NCBI GenBank assembly: GCA_902805735.1
Contig: CADCTW010000187.1
Span: 66,859-100,597 of the forward strand
From: an uncultured Gemmatimonadota bacterium
Lineage (GTDB): Bacteria; Gemmatimonadota; Gemmatimonadetes; Longimicrobiales; Longimicrobiaceae
DNA: 33,739 nt
Reading direction: 5' to 3'
The notes below the pieces were generated by a model. The model saw only the letters and a list, made by a program, of their open reading frames with translations. It did no database searches and was not told the origin of the DNA. Position 1 is the stretch's first letter, and the number at the start of each line of letters is the position of its first letter. This document shows positions 23,842 to 32,342 of this stretch, in pieces. The position numbers and the translations under genes were made by a program.

Positions 23842-25101
23842 TTACGCGGCCCGCAGCCACCGCCCCACGTCGGCCAGCGACGCCTTCTTGCCGGTGCTCA
23901 GGATGCCGAAGCGGTAGATCTTCCCCGCGACCCACACCACCACCGCGATGGTGAGCGCCAGCAGGACCAGCGAGGTGACGACCTGCGCCGCCGGGATCTC
24001 CGTGCTCCCCAGCCGCATCGCGTTGGCCACGGGGGCGGTGAAGGGCACGATCCCCAGCACGGTGGCGGTGGTGCCCAGCGGGTCGCCGACGACCTTGGGG
24101 AAGAAGAGGATCGGCAGCATCATGGGGACCATGGCGAAGCTCTGGAACTGCTGCCCCTCCTGGTCCGTCGTCACCGCCGCGCCGATGGCCGCGAAGATGG
24201 CGGCGTAGAGGAAGAAGCCCAGGACGAAGAAGCCCAGCAGCGTCGCCGCCGCCGCGGGCGTCAGCTTCAGCCCCGCCATGATGCTCGCCGCGCCGCCGGT
24301 CTGCAGGCGCTGCCCCGCCACCGTGAGCCCCACGGCGATCAGCACGCCCCAGATCGCCACCTGCAGCAGCGCCACCAGCCCCACGCCCAGGATCTTGCCC
24401 ATCATCAGGTGGCTCGCCTTCATCGAGCTGACCAGCACCTCCACGATGCGGTTCGTCTTCTCCTCCAGCACGCTCCTCATCACGTTGACGCCGTACAGGA
24501 ACACCATCAGCCACATCAGCATCGCCATGCCGTACGCCGCCATGAAGGTGACCAGGGCGCTGCCGCCCTCCTCGCCCGTGGCCGTGACGCGCGCCGTGCT
24601 CACCTCCACGGGGCGCAGCAGCGCGCGGACGTCGGTCGCCTGCAGCCCGGCGGCGCGGAGCCTCGTCTCCTGTACGGCCTGCGTGGCCGCGCGGCGCATG
24701 TCCGTCATCACCCCCAGGTTGGAGACGTTGCGCGCCCGGTACGACACCTTGCTCGTCGCCACCACGTCCGCCGGCAGGTGGAGGTAGCCGTCGATCTCCT
24801 TGCTCGTGATGCGCTCGCGCAGGCTGGCCTGCATCCCGGCCAGGGGCTGCCGCACCACCTCCAGCTTGTAGCTGCGCCCTTCGCGCGGCGTCGAGAGCCC
24901 GGCCACGACCATCTGCGCCATCCCCGCCGGCGCCTCGTCCACCACCACCACGCGCCGCACCGTTTCCTCGTCGCCCATCAGGTGCGGGACGACGTTGAGG
25001 CCGATGATGAAGAGGGGGAAGAGAAAGGTGGCGAGGAGGAAGCTGCGGGTCCGCACCCGCTCCATGAACTCGCGCTTGAGTACGATCCACACCTCAGACA
25101 T
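23842..25101 (-). CDS. ABC-2 type exporter permease (NatB-like)
   Basis: A 419-residue membrane protein: an N-terminal transmembrane helix (about 22-40, SFLLATFLFPLFIIGLNVV), a large extracytoplasmic loop (about 45-170), then five to six hydrophobic segments from about 180 to 395 (VTFMAAYGMAMLMWLMVFLYGV, LVALLQVAIWGVLIAVGLTV, LLGFFVLGFFLYAAIFAAIG, VVTSLVLLALTIAVVVWVAG). The segment EEKTNRIVEVLVSSMKASHLMMGKI is the conserved ABC-2 coupling motif. With the ATPase gene that overlaps it by 8 nt it forms an efflux system; NatAB exports sodium in Bacillus, but the substrate here is unknown. Confidence 0.9.
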   Translation of the reverse strand: MSEVWIVLKREFMERVRTRSFLLATFLFPLFIIGLNVVPHLMGDEETVRRVVVVDEAPAGMAQMVVAGLSTPREGRSYKLEVVRQPLAGMQASLRERITSKEIDGYLHLPADVVATSKVSYRARNVSNLGVMTDMRRAATQAVQETRLRAAGLQATDVRALLRPVEVSTARVTATGEEGGSALVTFMAAYGMAMLMWLMVFLYGVNVMRSVLEEKTNRIVEVLVSSMKASHLMMGKILGVGLVALLQVAIWGVLIAVGLTVAGQRLQTGGAASIMAGLKLTPAAAATLLGFFVLGFFLYAAIFAAIGAAVTTDQEGQQFQSFAMVPMMLPILFFPKVVGDPLGTTATVLGIVPFTAPVANAMRLGSTEIPAAQVVTSLVLLALTIAVVVWVAGKIYRFGILSTGKKASLADVGRWLRAA

Positions 25102-26038
25102 GGGCCAGCTCCTGGCGGCGGGTCTGCGCGGCGCCGGCCACGCGGGTCACGAAGATGTCGTGCAGGGAAGGCTGCTCGCGCTCGAAGCGCGTCAGCGGCG
25201 CGTCCAGCCCGTTGAGGGCGGTGACCAGGGCGCGCGTGTCGGCGCCCTCCGGCAGCTCCAGGCGCCACTCGTCGCCCTCGCGCGTGGCCGCGCCGAAGCG
25301 GGCCATGAACGCCTCCACGTCCGGCGACTCCGCGTCGAACTGCACACGGTAGGCGTTGCCGATGTTCTCGCGGCGCACGTCGCGCAGCCGCCCGTCCAGC
25401 ACCTTGCGGCCCTGGGCGATGATGCAGACGTGCTCGCAGAGCTGCTCCGCCTGGTCCATGTTGTGGGTGCTGAAGATGACCGTCTTGCCGTCCTTCCGGT
25501 GCTGGAGGATGGTGTCGCGCAGCACCTCCTGGTTCACCGGGTCCAGGCCGGACTGGGGCTCGTCCAGGATCAGCAGCTCGGGCTTGTGGATGACGGTGGC
25601 GATGAACTGCACCTTCTGCTGCATCCCCTTGGAGAGCGTCTCCACCTTTGCCCCGCGCCAGTCGCCCAGCCCCATCCGCTCCAGCCAGCCGTCCGCCTCG
25701 CGCCGGGCAGTCTTCGCGTCCACGCCCTTGATCTGGGCGAAGAAGACGATCACCTCCAGCACGCTCATCTTCTTGTACAGGCCCCGCTCTTCGGGAAGGA
25801 AGCCGATGCGGCGCAGCACGGAGCGGTCCTTTTCCGGGTCCGCGCCCAGCAGGGTGATGCGCCCCGCGTCGCGGATGATGATGTTCATCACCATGCGCAG
25901 CGTGGTGGACTTTCCGGCGCCGTTGGGCCCCAGGATTCCGTAGATGGTACCCGGCGGCACCGCCAGGCTCAGATCGTCGACCGCGACGTGGCCGGAGTAG
26001 CGCTTGGACACGCCCTCCAGCAGGAGTGTGTGGCTCAT
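25094..26038 (-). CDS. ABC transporter ATP-binding protein (NatA-like)
   Basis: A 314-residue ATPase with Walker A GPNGAGKST (37-45), signature LSKGMQQK (about 140-147), Walker B LLILDEP (about 160-166) and the H-loop IFSTHNM (about 190-196), plus the DUF4162-like C-terminal extension common in exporters of the NatA group. ATG 26038 begins MSHTLLLEGVSKRYSG, the normal N-terminus; the longer open frame to 26149 reads through an intergenic region and has no family similarity. It is translated just before and overlapping the permease gene. Confidence 0.93.
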   Translation of the reverse strand: MSHTLLLEGVSKRYSGHVAVDDLSLAVPPGTIYGILGPNGAGKSTTLRMVMNIIIRDAGRITLLGADPEKDRSVLRRIGFLPEERGLYKKMSVLEVIVFFAQIKGVDAKTARREADGWLERMGLGDWRGAKVETLSKGMQQKVQFIATVIHKPELLILDEPQSGLDPVNQEVLRDTILQHRKDGKTVIFSTHNMDQAEQLCEHVCIIAQGRKVLDGRLRDVRRENIGNAYRVQFDAESPDVEAFMARFGAATREGDEWRLELPEGADTRALVTALNGLDAPLTRFEREQPSLHDIFVTRVAGAAQTRRQELAHV

Positions 26039-26355
26039 GCGACTGCGAACCTGGGGTGAGAGAGAGGTGGTTGGGTCGTGCGGCGGGGTGTACGGTCCGG
26101 CGGGGCCCGCGGTTTCGGGGGCCCTCACCCGGCAGCTTACAGCTGCCACCCTCTCCCACGAACAGCGTGGGAGAGGGGACTTGCTTCAGGTGCGGCGAGC
26201 AAGGTGGAGAGTGCCTGCGTGTCTCTGCGCGCGACCGCCGTTTGAACGACGAGTGCTTGACGCCCCCAGCTGCAAACCCACGCGAAGTAGTCCCCTCTCC
26301 CAGGGCAGTTGCTGGGAGAGGGTGGCAGCTGTAAGCTGCCGGGTGAGGGCGCTGT
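26039..26355. repeat. Pair of inverted repeat elements flanking about 110 bp
   Basis: No gene is supported here. The outer arms 26121-26158 and 26313-26350 are exact reverse complements over 38 nt (GCCCTCACCCGG... edge). Each arm continues into its own hairpin (CTCTCCCACG/CGTGGGAGAG at 26151-26175 and CTCTCCCAG/CTGGGAGAG at 26295-26320), and GTCCCCTCTCCCA-type sequence at the inner edges is again inverted. The whole is two copies of an element of about 60 bp in opposite orientation around 26181-26288. It separates purB from the ABC exporter operon. Confidence 0.88.
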
Positions 26356-27792
26356 TCATACCCGAAGCTCCGGCGCGCTTCCGCCCAGGGCGTCGGGGTA
26401 GCGGGCCAGGGCGGGGGCGACCCACTCGGCGAGGAACTCGTCCACCTGCTCGGGGGCGCGGCCCACGTACAGCTCGGGGCGCAGGTCCTCTTCCAGCTCG
26501 GCGCGGGTGACGCCGAACGCGTCGTCGGCGGCGATGCGGTCCATCAGGTCGTTGGAGAGCCCCTCGGCCTTGATGCGGTGGCCCGCGGCGACGGAGTGGC
26601 GGCGGACGCGCTCGTGCAGCTCCTGGCGGTCGCCGCCGCGGCGGGCGGCGCGCATCATCAGGTTTTCCGTGGCCATGAAGGGGAGCTCCTCCATGAGGCG
26701 GCGGCGGATCATCTCCGGGTGCACCACCATCCCGCTCGCCACGTTGTGCATCAGCAGCAGCACCGAGTCCGTGCCCAGGTACGCCTCGGGCACCGCGATG
26801 CGCTTGTTGGCCGAGTCGTCCAGCGTGCGCTCGAACCACTGCGACGCGGCCGTGAAGGCCGGGTCCAGCGAAAGGACGATGACGTGGCGGGCCAGCGCGT
26901 TGATGCGCTCGCTGCGCATGGGGTTGCGCTTGTAGGGCATGGCCGACGAGCCGATCTGGTGCTCCTCGAAAGGCTCCTCCACCTCCTTGAGGTGCCCCAG
27001 CAGGCGCATGTCGTTGGCGAACTTGGACGCGCTCTCCGCGATCCCCGCCAGGGTGGCCAGGCACGCCGCGTCCGTCTTGCGCGTGTACGTCTGCCCGGTG
27101 ACGCCGTACACCTGGTCGAAGCCCATCTTCCGCGCCACCAGGCGGTTGAGGCGCTCCACCCGCTCGCCGTCGCCCTCGAACAGGTCCATGAACGACGCCT
27201 GCGTCCCCGTGGTGCCGCGCACCCCGCGGAAGCGCAGGGTGGCCAGGCGGAACTCCACCTCCTCCAGGTCCAGCAGCAGGTCCTGCATCCACAGCGTGGC
27301 GCGCTTGCCGACCGTGGTGGGCTGCGCGGGCTGGAAGTGGGTGAAGCCCAGCGTGGCCAGCGAGCGGTGCTCGCGCGCGAACTCCGCCAGCGCGGCCACG
27401 GTGGCCACCAGCCGCGTCCGCACCAGCCGCAGCGCTTCGCGGTGCTGGATCAGGTCCGTGTTGTCGCCCACGAACGCGCTGGTGGCGCCCAGGTGGATGA
27501 TGGCGCGCGCGGCCGGCGCCTGCTCGCCCAGGTGGTGCACGTGCGCCATCACGTCGTGGCGCAGCTCGCGCTCCAGCTCGGCGGCGCGCTTGGTGTCCAC
27601 GTCGTCCAGGTGGGCCCGCAGCTCCGCGATGGCCTCGTCGGGGATGGGGAGGCCCAGCTCCTTCTCGGCCTCGGCCAGCGCCAGCCACAGCCGCCGCCAG
27701 CTCCCGAACTTGAACTGGTCGCTGAAGATGCGCCCCATCTCGGCCGAGGCGTAGCGCTCGGTGAGCGGGTTGGAATAGCGGTCGGATGCCAT
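26356..27792 (-). CDS. purB: Adenylosuccinate lyase
   Basis: A 478-residue member of the fumarase/aspartase superfamily. The signature GSSAMPYKRNPMRSE (about 288-302), the HHLGEQAPAARAIIHLGATSAFVGDN block (about 85-110) carrying a catalytic His, and THFQPAQPTTVGKR (about 150-163) identify PurB. It performs two eliminations of fumarate in purine synthesis: SAICAR to AICAR, and adenylosuccinate to AMP. Cytoplasmic homotetramer. The start is 3 nt downstream of the truA stop, so the two genes are in one operon. Full length, nothing unusual. Confidence 0.96.
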   Translation of the reverse strand: MASDRYSNPLTERYASAEMGRIFSDQFKFGSWRRLWLALAEAEKELGLPIPDEAIAELRAHLDDVDTKRAAELERELRHDVMAHVHHLGEQAPAARAIIHLGATSAFVGDNTDLIQHREALRLVRTRLVATVAALAEFAREHRSLATLGFTHFQPAQPTTVGKRATLWMQDLLLDLEEVEFRLATLRFRGVRGTTGTQASFMDLFEGDGERVERLNRLVARKMGFDQVYGVTGQTYTRKTDAACLATLAGIAESASKFANDMRLLGHLKEVEEPFEEHQIGSSAMPYKRNPMRSERINALARHVIVLSLDPAFTAASQWFERTLDDSANKRIAVPEAYLGTDSVLLLMHNVASGMVVHPEMIRRRLMEELPFMATENLMMRAARRGGDRQELHERVRRHSVAAGHRIKAEGLSNDLMDRIAADDAFGVTRAELEEDLRPELYVGRAPEQVDEFLAEWVAPALARYPDALGGSAPELRV

Positions 27793-27795
27793 GGG

Positions 27796-28605
27796 TCAGG
27801 ACCGGACCAGGCGGGGGCCGCGCGGCATTCGCTCCGCCCCCGCGTTGGGTGGATAGGTGACCGCGGAGAGGAAGAGCCCTTCCGGCGGCGCGGGGGGCGA
27901 GGTCTCCAGCCCCTCCCGCTGCTCCAGGAGCGCGGCCACGTCGCCCTCGGGGCGCTCGGCCAGGCCGACGTCCACCAGCGTCCCCACCAGGTAGCGCACC
28001 ATGTGGTGGAGGAAGCGGTTGGCGGTGACGTGGAACTTGAGGCCCACGCCCTCCCAGGGCTCCCAGCGCGCCTCGCTCACGGTGCAGCGGTCGCCGCGCT
28101 CCTCCTGCCCCGCCTTGGCGAAGCGCAGGAACGAGTGGTCGCCCACGACGGCGGCGGCCGCCCGCTCCATGGCCCCCAGGTCCACCGGGCGCGCCAGCGC
28201 CCAGCACCAGGGGGAGCGGAAGGGGGAGTCGGCCTCGGGCGAGAGCCCCACGCGGTACACGTAGGACCGCGCCACGGCGTCGTAGCGCGGGTGGAAGCCA
28301 GGGAGGGCGGAGGCGGCCTCGGCCACCCACACGTCGCCGGGGAGGAGGGCGTTGAGGGCGCGGCGGAGGGCGTGCGGCGTCCACTTGCGGGGGACGTCGC
28401 AGGCGGCGACCTGCCCGGTGGCGTGCACCCCCCGGTCGGTGCGGCCGGAGCCGATCACCTGCGCCGGCCCGTTCACCAGGCGCGACAGCACGCGCTCCAC
28501 CTCGCCCTGCACCGTGCGCTGCCCCGGCTGCACCTGCCAGCCGTGGAATTCGCGCCCGTCGTAGTGGAGGGTCAGGCGGATGCGGTGGAAGTCGGGGGTG
28601 TTCAC
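27796..28605 (-). CDS. truA: tRNA pseudouridine(38-40) synthase
   Basis: A 269-residue TruA. The motif IGSGRTDRGVHATGQVAA (about 48-65) contains the catalytic Asp in GRTDRGVHA; YDGREFHGWQVQPGQRTVQGEVE opens the protein, RSYVYRV and NRFLHHMVRYLVGTLVDVG (about 200-218) close the active site. It makes pseudouridine in the tRNA anticodon arm. The start is GTG (VNTPDFHRIRLTLHYDG), 7 nt after a TACCTT -10 element with no ribosome-binding site, so the mRNA should be leaderless. purB follows after 3 nt. Confidence 0.95.
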   Translation of the reverse strand: MNTPDFHRIRLTLHYDGREFHGWQVQPGQRTVQGEVERVLSRLVNGPAQVIGSGRTDRGVHATGQVAACDVPRKWTPHALRRALNALLPGDVWVAEAASALPGFHPRYDAVARSYVYRVGLSPEADSPFRSPWCWALARPVDLGAMERAAAAVVGDHSFLRFAKAGQEERGDRCTVSEARWEPWEGVGLKFHVTANRFLHHMVRYLVGTLVDVGLAERPEGDVAALLEQREGLETSPPAPPEGLFLSAVTYPPNAGAERMPRGPRLVRS

Positions 28606-28612
28606 GGGCCGA

Positions 28613-28640
28613 AAGGTACCCGCGCGCCCCCGCCTGTCAA
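28613..28640 (-). promoter_or_regulatory. Sigma70-type promoter of truA-purB, predicted leaderless
   Basis: On the minus strand TTGACA (28635-28640), 16-nt spacer, TACCTT (28613-28618), then 7 nt to the GTG start. Identical -35 and -10 hexamers and the same -10-to-start distance as the site-2 protease promoter at 3372-3400. Confidence 0.82.
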
Positions 28641-28925
28641 CCCGGACTCCGCTCGGCGGCCCACCCGCGCTCGAACGCCGCGACCAGCTCCCGCGCCTCC
28701 CCCTCGCGCCCGGCCGGAACGGGGATGCGAGTGCGTGTCGTAGCACACGCCCTCGCAGCGATAGGTCTCGTTCCGCAGCACGTGGTACTGGCCGTCGAGG
28801 AGGATGGCGCTGGGGCTGATGATCGCCTCGCCCGAGCCCGACCGGTTCGCCTGGTTGGACGAGCGCGCGAGCCGCAGCCCGCCCGCCACGAGCATCCCGC
28901 CGACCATGAGGCTCGCCGTAATCAT
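28637..28925 (-). pseudogene. Small membrane/secreted protein gene with probable frameshift
   Basis: Starting at ATG 28925 after a GAGGAGGG site, the frame encodes MITASLMVGGMLVAGGLRLA (a hydrophobic N-terminal anchor), then IISPSAILLDGQYHVLRNETYRCEGVCYDTHS. After THS (about 28726-28730) the frame becomes Arg/Gly-rich and unlike a protein, running on through the truA start. Skipping one base restores a frame reading IPVPAGREGEARELVAAFER and ending in a TGA at 28637-28639, which looks like a genuine C-terminus of about 95 residues total. The gene is either inactivated by a 1-nt insertion or the base is an assembly error. Family not recognised. A repeat arm (29017-29043) lies upstream. Confidence 0.55.
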
Positions 28926-29016
28926 GGCCTCGCCCTCCTCCCCCGTCGTGCGCGGATACGCGGAAGCCCCTCCCCCCGACGTGCTCCCCCCACGCCCCGC
29001 CACAAGCTTCATCTTC

Positions 29017-29043
29017 TCTCTGTGTCTCTGTGCCTCTGTGTGA
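29017..29043. repeat. CACAGAG-family repeat, single arm
   Basis: A 27-nt arm with module order swapped as in the 6512 copy, placed between the divergent starts of the frameshifted small gene and the GAF gene. No partner arm nearby. Confidence 0.88.
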
Positions 29044-29083
29044 CCCCCCGCTGTTCCGGTCTCGATTGACACCGACCGGCGCC

Positions 29084-29101
29084 TTCGGCATCATTCGGCA
29101 T
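29084..29101 (+). promoter_or_regulatory. Direct repeat TTCGGCAT upstream of the GAF gene
   Basis: TTCGGCAT occurs at 29084-29091 and 29094-29101, one helical turn apart, just after a TTGACA at 29066-29071. No good -10 lies 16-18 nt from that hexamer. This could be a regulator site overlapping a weak promoter. Confidence 0.35.
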
Positions 29102-29130
29102 ACCTTCTCCCGCTTTCCCCGCCTCCGCCG

Positions 29131-30363
29131 ATGCAACTCTCCATCCGGCTCCACGACGCCGTGGACCCCGAGACCGTCCTCGGCCGAGTGCTCCCCGTGA
29201 TCGCGGGGGCCAAGGGCGAGCGCCGCGTGGCGTACGCGCGCTACGCCCCGGAGACCCGGGTGCTCAACCGCCGCTGGAGCACCACGGAGGCGGGCACGGT
29301 GGAGAGCGCGGCCGTGGAGGTGGAGCCGGAGCGCCTCCACGCCCTGCTGGCCGACGACGCCATGGGCGACCGCCCCATGCGCCCCGTGGACGGCGCGCCC
29401 ACCTGGGTGCTCAGCGACCTGCTGCCGGGGCTGGACCCGGAGCGCTTCTGGGTGCGCGTCCGCGCCATCGCGCACGACGGGCAGTGGCTGGGGGTGCTGG
29501 TGGTGGCGGAGCCGCGCCGCTGGATGCTGGCGCGCCGCGCCGAAGAGCCGGTGGACGCGGGGGGCGACCTGCTGGAGCTGTGCCTGGCCCGCGCGCTGGT
29601 GATGCGCGACCGCGAGGAAGCGGAAGAGACGCGGCGGCAGGCGCTGCGCTCCCTGGCCGGCGCCACCACGGAGCGGGTGCGCGAGAGCGAGCGCGCCGCC
29701 GCGGAGGCCCGCCGCTCGGCCGAGGCCGCGCAGGCCCGCGCCGACGCCCTGGAGCGCGCCTCCGCCAGCGCCACCGAGATGCTGATGGACGCGCACGTGG
29801 AGATCGACCGCCGCTCCGCGCGCCACCAGCGCCAGACGCGCGTGCTCTACCTGCTGCGCAAGCTGCTGGAGGGGAACGCGCGGGGGATGGACCCCACCGC
29901 GCTGGCGGACGAGATCGTGCGCACCGTGTCCGAGGCGTTCGGCGGGGGGCGCTGCTCTATCCTGCTGATCGACGAGCGCGACCCCGAGCTCCCGGAGCTG
30001 CGCCTGTGCGCGGGGGTGGGGCTGCCGCCGCAGGTGGACGCCAGCCAGCTCCGCGTGCCGCTGGGCTTCGGCATCTCGGGAGAGGTGGCGCGCTCCGGCG
30101 TGGGCGTGGTGGTGCGCGAGCCCGCCGAGGGCGAGCCGCACCCCCTGGGCGGCGACCAGTGGTACACGGGTGACGCCTTCGTATCGCTTCCGCTCGTGTG
30201 CCGGGGGCGGCTGCTGGGCGTGCTGAACGTCACCAACTTCCGCTCGGGCACCGTGGACGACTACGAGGTGGAGCAGCTTCGGCTGGTCGCGCTCTGCGTG
30301 GGCCTCCTGGTGGACCACGCGGGCCTCAACGAACGAGCCTTCCAGACCCCGGCCATCGGATGA
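29131..30363 (+). CDS. GAF-domain protein with central coiled coil
   Basis: A 410-residue protein. The N-terminal part (about 1-150) has a GAF-like strand pattern, residues 160-245 form a long charged coiled coil (EAEETRRQALRSL, ESERAAAEARRSAEAA), and 250-395 is a clear GAF domain (ADEIVRTVSEAFGGGRCSILLID, VPLGFGISGEVARSG, GDAFVSLPLVCRGRLLGVLNV). GAF domains bind small ligands or chromophores; no output domain (kinase, cyclase, HTH) is present. No signal peptide. It overlaps trpD by 4 nt (ATGA), so it is translationally coupled to tryptophan synthesis. No ribosome-binding site is visible before the ATG. Confidence 0.85.
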   Translation: MQLSIRLHDAVDPETVLGRVLPVIAGAKGERRVAYARYAPETRVLNRRWSTTEAGTVESAAVEVEPERLHALLADDAMGDRPMRPVDGAPTWVLSDLLPGLDPERFWVRVRAIAHDGQWLGVLVVAEPRRWMLARRAEEPVDAGGDLLELCLARALVMRDREEAEETRRQALRSLAGATTERVRESERAAAEARRSAEAAQARADALERASASATEMLMDAHVEIDRRSARHQRQTRVLYLLRKLLEGNARGMDPTALADEIVRTVSEAFGGGRCSILLIDERDPELPELRLCAGVGLPPQVDASQLRVPLGFGISGEVARSGVGVVVREPAEGEPHPLGGDQWYTGDAFVSLPLVCRGRLLGVLNVTNFRSGTVDDYEVEQLRLVALCVGLLVDHAGLNERAFQTPAIG

Positions 30364-31394
30364 CCACTGTGGAGCCCGGCGAGGAGCTGGGGGGACTGAT
30401 CCGCGCCGCGGCCGCCCGGCCGCTGACCGCAGACGAGGCGGAGCGCGCCTTCAACGAGGTGATGGAGGGCCGCGCCACCCCCGTGCAGATGGCCGCGCTG
30501 CTGGTGGCCATCCGCGTGCGGGGGGCCGTGAGCTCGGAGGTGGCGGGCGGGGTGCGCGCGCTGCGCCGGGCCATGATCCCCGTGCCCACCGACGTGACGG
30601 GGCTGGTGGACACCTGCGGCACGGGCGGCGGCACCCTCACCACCTTCAACATCTCGACGGCCGCGGCGCTCCTGGCCGCGGGCGCGGGGGTGCGGGTGGC
30701 CAAGCACGGCAACCGCTCCTTCACCTCGCGCTGCGGAAGCGCGGACGTGCTGGAGGCGCTGGGCGTGCGGCTGGACCTGACGCCGGAGCGGGAGGCGCAG
30801 GTGCTGGAGGAGTGCGGGATCGTCTTCATGTTCGCGCCGCTGCACCACCCGGCCATGCGCCACATCGGCCCCATCCGGCGCGAGTTGGGGATGCCCACGC
30901 TGATGAACGTGCTGGGCCCCGTCACCAACCCGGCCGGCGCGCGCCGCCAGGTGGTGGGCGTCTCCGACCCCGGCCTGCTGGAGCTGATCGCGGGCGCGCT
31001 GGCGGAGCTGGGCCACGAGCGCGCCCTGGTGGTGCACGGCGAGCCCGGCATGGACGAGATCAGCCCCCTGGGCATCACCCGCATGGTGCAGGTGGACCAC
31101 GGCACCCTCACGCAGCGCGATTTCGACCCCGGCGAGCTGGGGTGGGAGCGCTTCGACGCCCGCGGCCTGGAGGGCGGCGACCCGCAGGAAAACGTCCGCA
31201 CCGTCGTCTCCGTGCTGCGCGGGGACACGGGCGGCGTGGCCCGCGCCGCCGTCGTCCTCAATGCCGGCGCCGCCATCTACGTCGCCGGCGCGGCCCCCTC
31301 CCTGGAAGACGGCATCACCGCCGCCGGCGCCGCCCTGGACGCCGGCCGCGGCTGGGAAAAGCTCCAGCACCTGCGGGACGCCTCCCGAAGATAA
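30360..31394 (+). CDS. trpD: Anthranilate phosphoribosyltransferase
   Basis: A 344-residue TrpD. The phosphoribosyl-pyrophosphate-binding loop GTGGGTLTTFNIST (87-100), KHGNRSFTSRCGSADVLEALG (about 117-137) and HPAMRHIGPIRRELGMPTLMNVLGPVTNPA (about 162-190) are diagnostic. It transfers the ribosyl phosphate of PRPP to anthranilate, the second committed step of tryptophan synthesis. Its ATG lies in the stop of the GAF gene. trpC and trpF follow about 1 kb later, interrupted by lexA on the other strand. Confidence 0.97.
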   Translation: MTTVEPGEELGGLIRAAAARPLTADEAERAFNEVMEGRATPVQMAALLVAIRVRGAVSSEVAGGVRALRRAMIPVPTDVTGLVDTCGTGGGTLTTFNISTAAALLAAGAGVRVAKHGNRSFTSRCGSADVLEALGVRLDLTPEREAQVLEECGIVFMFAPLHHPAMRHIGPIRRELGMPTLMNVLGPVTNPAGARRQVVGVSDPGLLELIAGALAELGHERALVVHGEPGMDEISPLGITRMVQVDHGTLTQRDFDPGELGWERFDARGLEGGDPQENVRTVVSVLRGDTGGVARAAVVLNAGAAIYVAGAAPSLEDGITAAGAALDAGRGWEKLQHLRDASRR

Positions 31395-31398
31395 GGTG

Positions 31399-31464
31399 TC
31401 ACACAGAGACACAGAGGCACAGAGAAAAAGCATCTTTTCTCTGTGCCTCTGTGTCTCTGTGTGA
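31399..31464. repeat. 30-bp perfect inverted repeat, hairpin copy of the CACAGAG family
   Basis: Arms 31399-31428 and 31435-31464 are exact reverse complements over 30 nt with a 6-nt loop (AGCATC). Flanking A and T runs inside the stem make it look like a bidirectional terminator. It sits between the convergent trpD and lexA transcription units, 4 nt after the trpD stop and 4 nt before the stop of the small minus-strand ORF. Confidence 0.96.
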
Positions 31465-31468
31465 GACC

Positions 31469-31603
31469 CTAGAGCGTGAAGACCGCGCGCAGGTCCCAGG
31501 GACCCGGGATCGGCGGCGGGGTGGCCGGGTCCAGAACCATCATCCGGCGGCCCTCCTTGGTGATCCGCCCCACTACGAACGGAACCGGCTGCGCGTCCTT
31601 CAT
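31469..31603 (-). CDS. Small hypothetical protein downstream of lexA
   Basis: A 44-residue frame from ATG 31603 (MKDAQPVPFVVGRITKEGRR...) with GGAG 8 nt upstream; it contains a plausible strand pattern and ends in TAG 4 nt before the hairpin at 31399-31464. A GTG at 31684 gives a 71-residue version beginning just after the lexA stop. It would be cotranscribed with lexA. No family recognised; it may be non-coding. Confidence 0.4.
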   Translation of the reverse strand: MKDAQPVPFVVGRITKEGRRMMVLDPATPPPIPGPWDLRAVFTL

Positions 31604-31688
31604 CGTCTTCACTCCGGCGCTGGAAAGAGGGTGGACCGCTGCCCGCGTGAGCCCGCCCGCGAAGGGACGACGGCGGACCGGCACGGGA

Positions 31689-32309
31689 TCAGTACTTACG
31701 GATGACGCCGACCACGATCCCCTGGATCTGCACGGCGTCCGCCGGGAAGTACATCGGCTCCATGGTGGGGTTGGCGGGCTGCAGGCGGACCTGGCCGTCC
31801 TTCTCGCGGTAGAACTTCTTGACCGTGGCCGAGCCGCCGGGGGTGCCGTCGCTCACCAGCGCCACCACCATCTCCCCGTTCTCGGCCGTCTGGCGGGAGT
31901 TGACGATGATGTAGTCGCCGTCGCGGATCTGCTCGTCGATCATCGACTCGCCCTTGACCCGCAGCACGTAGTTGTTGCCACGCCGCACCATGTCGTGCGG
32001 CACGGTGACCGTCTCCTGCGCGCCCTCGGTGACCTCCAGCGGGAGACCCGCCGCCACGGTGCCCATCAGGGGGAGCTCGATCGCGGGAGCGTGCAGGTCC
32101 GCGCGGACCACTTCAAGAGACCGGCTCTTGTTGTAGTTCTTCCGCAGGAAGCCCTTTTGCTCCAGATTGGTGAGATGCTCGTGGACGGTCGCCAGCGACG
32201 AATAGCGGAAGTGCTCCGCAATCTCTTCGTAGCTCGGGGAGTACCCGTTCGTCTCCACGAAGCTTTCGACGTAGTCCAGGATCTGCCGCTGCTTCTTCGT
32301 GAGCGCCAT
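31689..32309 (-). CDS. lexA: LexA repressor
   Basis: A 206-residue LexA. The N-terminal winged HTH (1-66, LTKKQRQILDYVESFVETNGYSPSYEEIAEHF) binds SOS operators; the Ala-Gly self-cleavage site is A87-G88 in GTVAAGLPLEV; the catalytic dyad is S122 (GESMID) and K164 (ATVKKFY). RecA filaments trigger cleavage after DNA damage, lifting repression. ATG 32309 has GGAGG 5 nt upstream. The promoter region (32343-32387) holds two direct repeats likely bound by LexA itself. The gene is inserted, on the opposite strand, between trpD and trpC. Confidence 0.97.
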   Translation of the reverse strand: MALTKKQRQILDYVESFVETNGYSPSYEEIAEHFRYSSLATVHEHLTNLEQKGFLRKNYNKSRSLEVVRADLHAPAIELPLMGTVAAGLPLEVTEGAQETVTVPHDMVRRGNNYVLRVKGESMIDEQIRDGDYIIVNSRQTAENGEMVVALVSDGTPGGSATVKKFYREKDGQVRLQPANPTMEPMYFPADAVQIQGIVVGVIRKY

Positions 32310-32342
32310 TGCGCCTCCGGCTGTTGATTCGGGGTTGCATCC

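Noticed and set aside
26039..26149. N-terminal extension of the ABC ATPase (open to 26149)
   Set aside because: The extra 37 residues have no family similarity and run through the intergenic region near the inverted repeats; the ATG at 26038 gives the normal NatA start.
26578..28743. Open frame of about 720 codons on the plus strand opposite purB and truA
   Set aside because: Antisense shadow of two certain enzymes; no recognisable motif or start signal.
29066..29106. TTGACA (29066) with TACCTT (29101) as a third copy of the leaderless promoter
   Set aside because: Spacer is 29 nt, far outside the working range, and the ATG is 24 nt beyond TACCTT.
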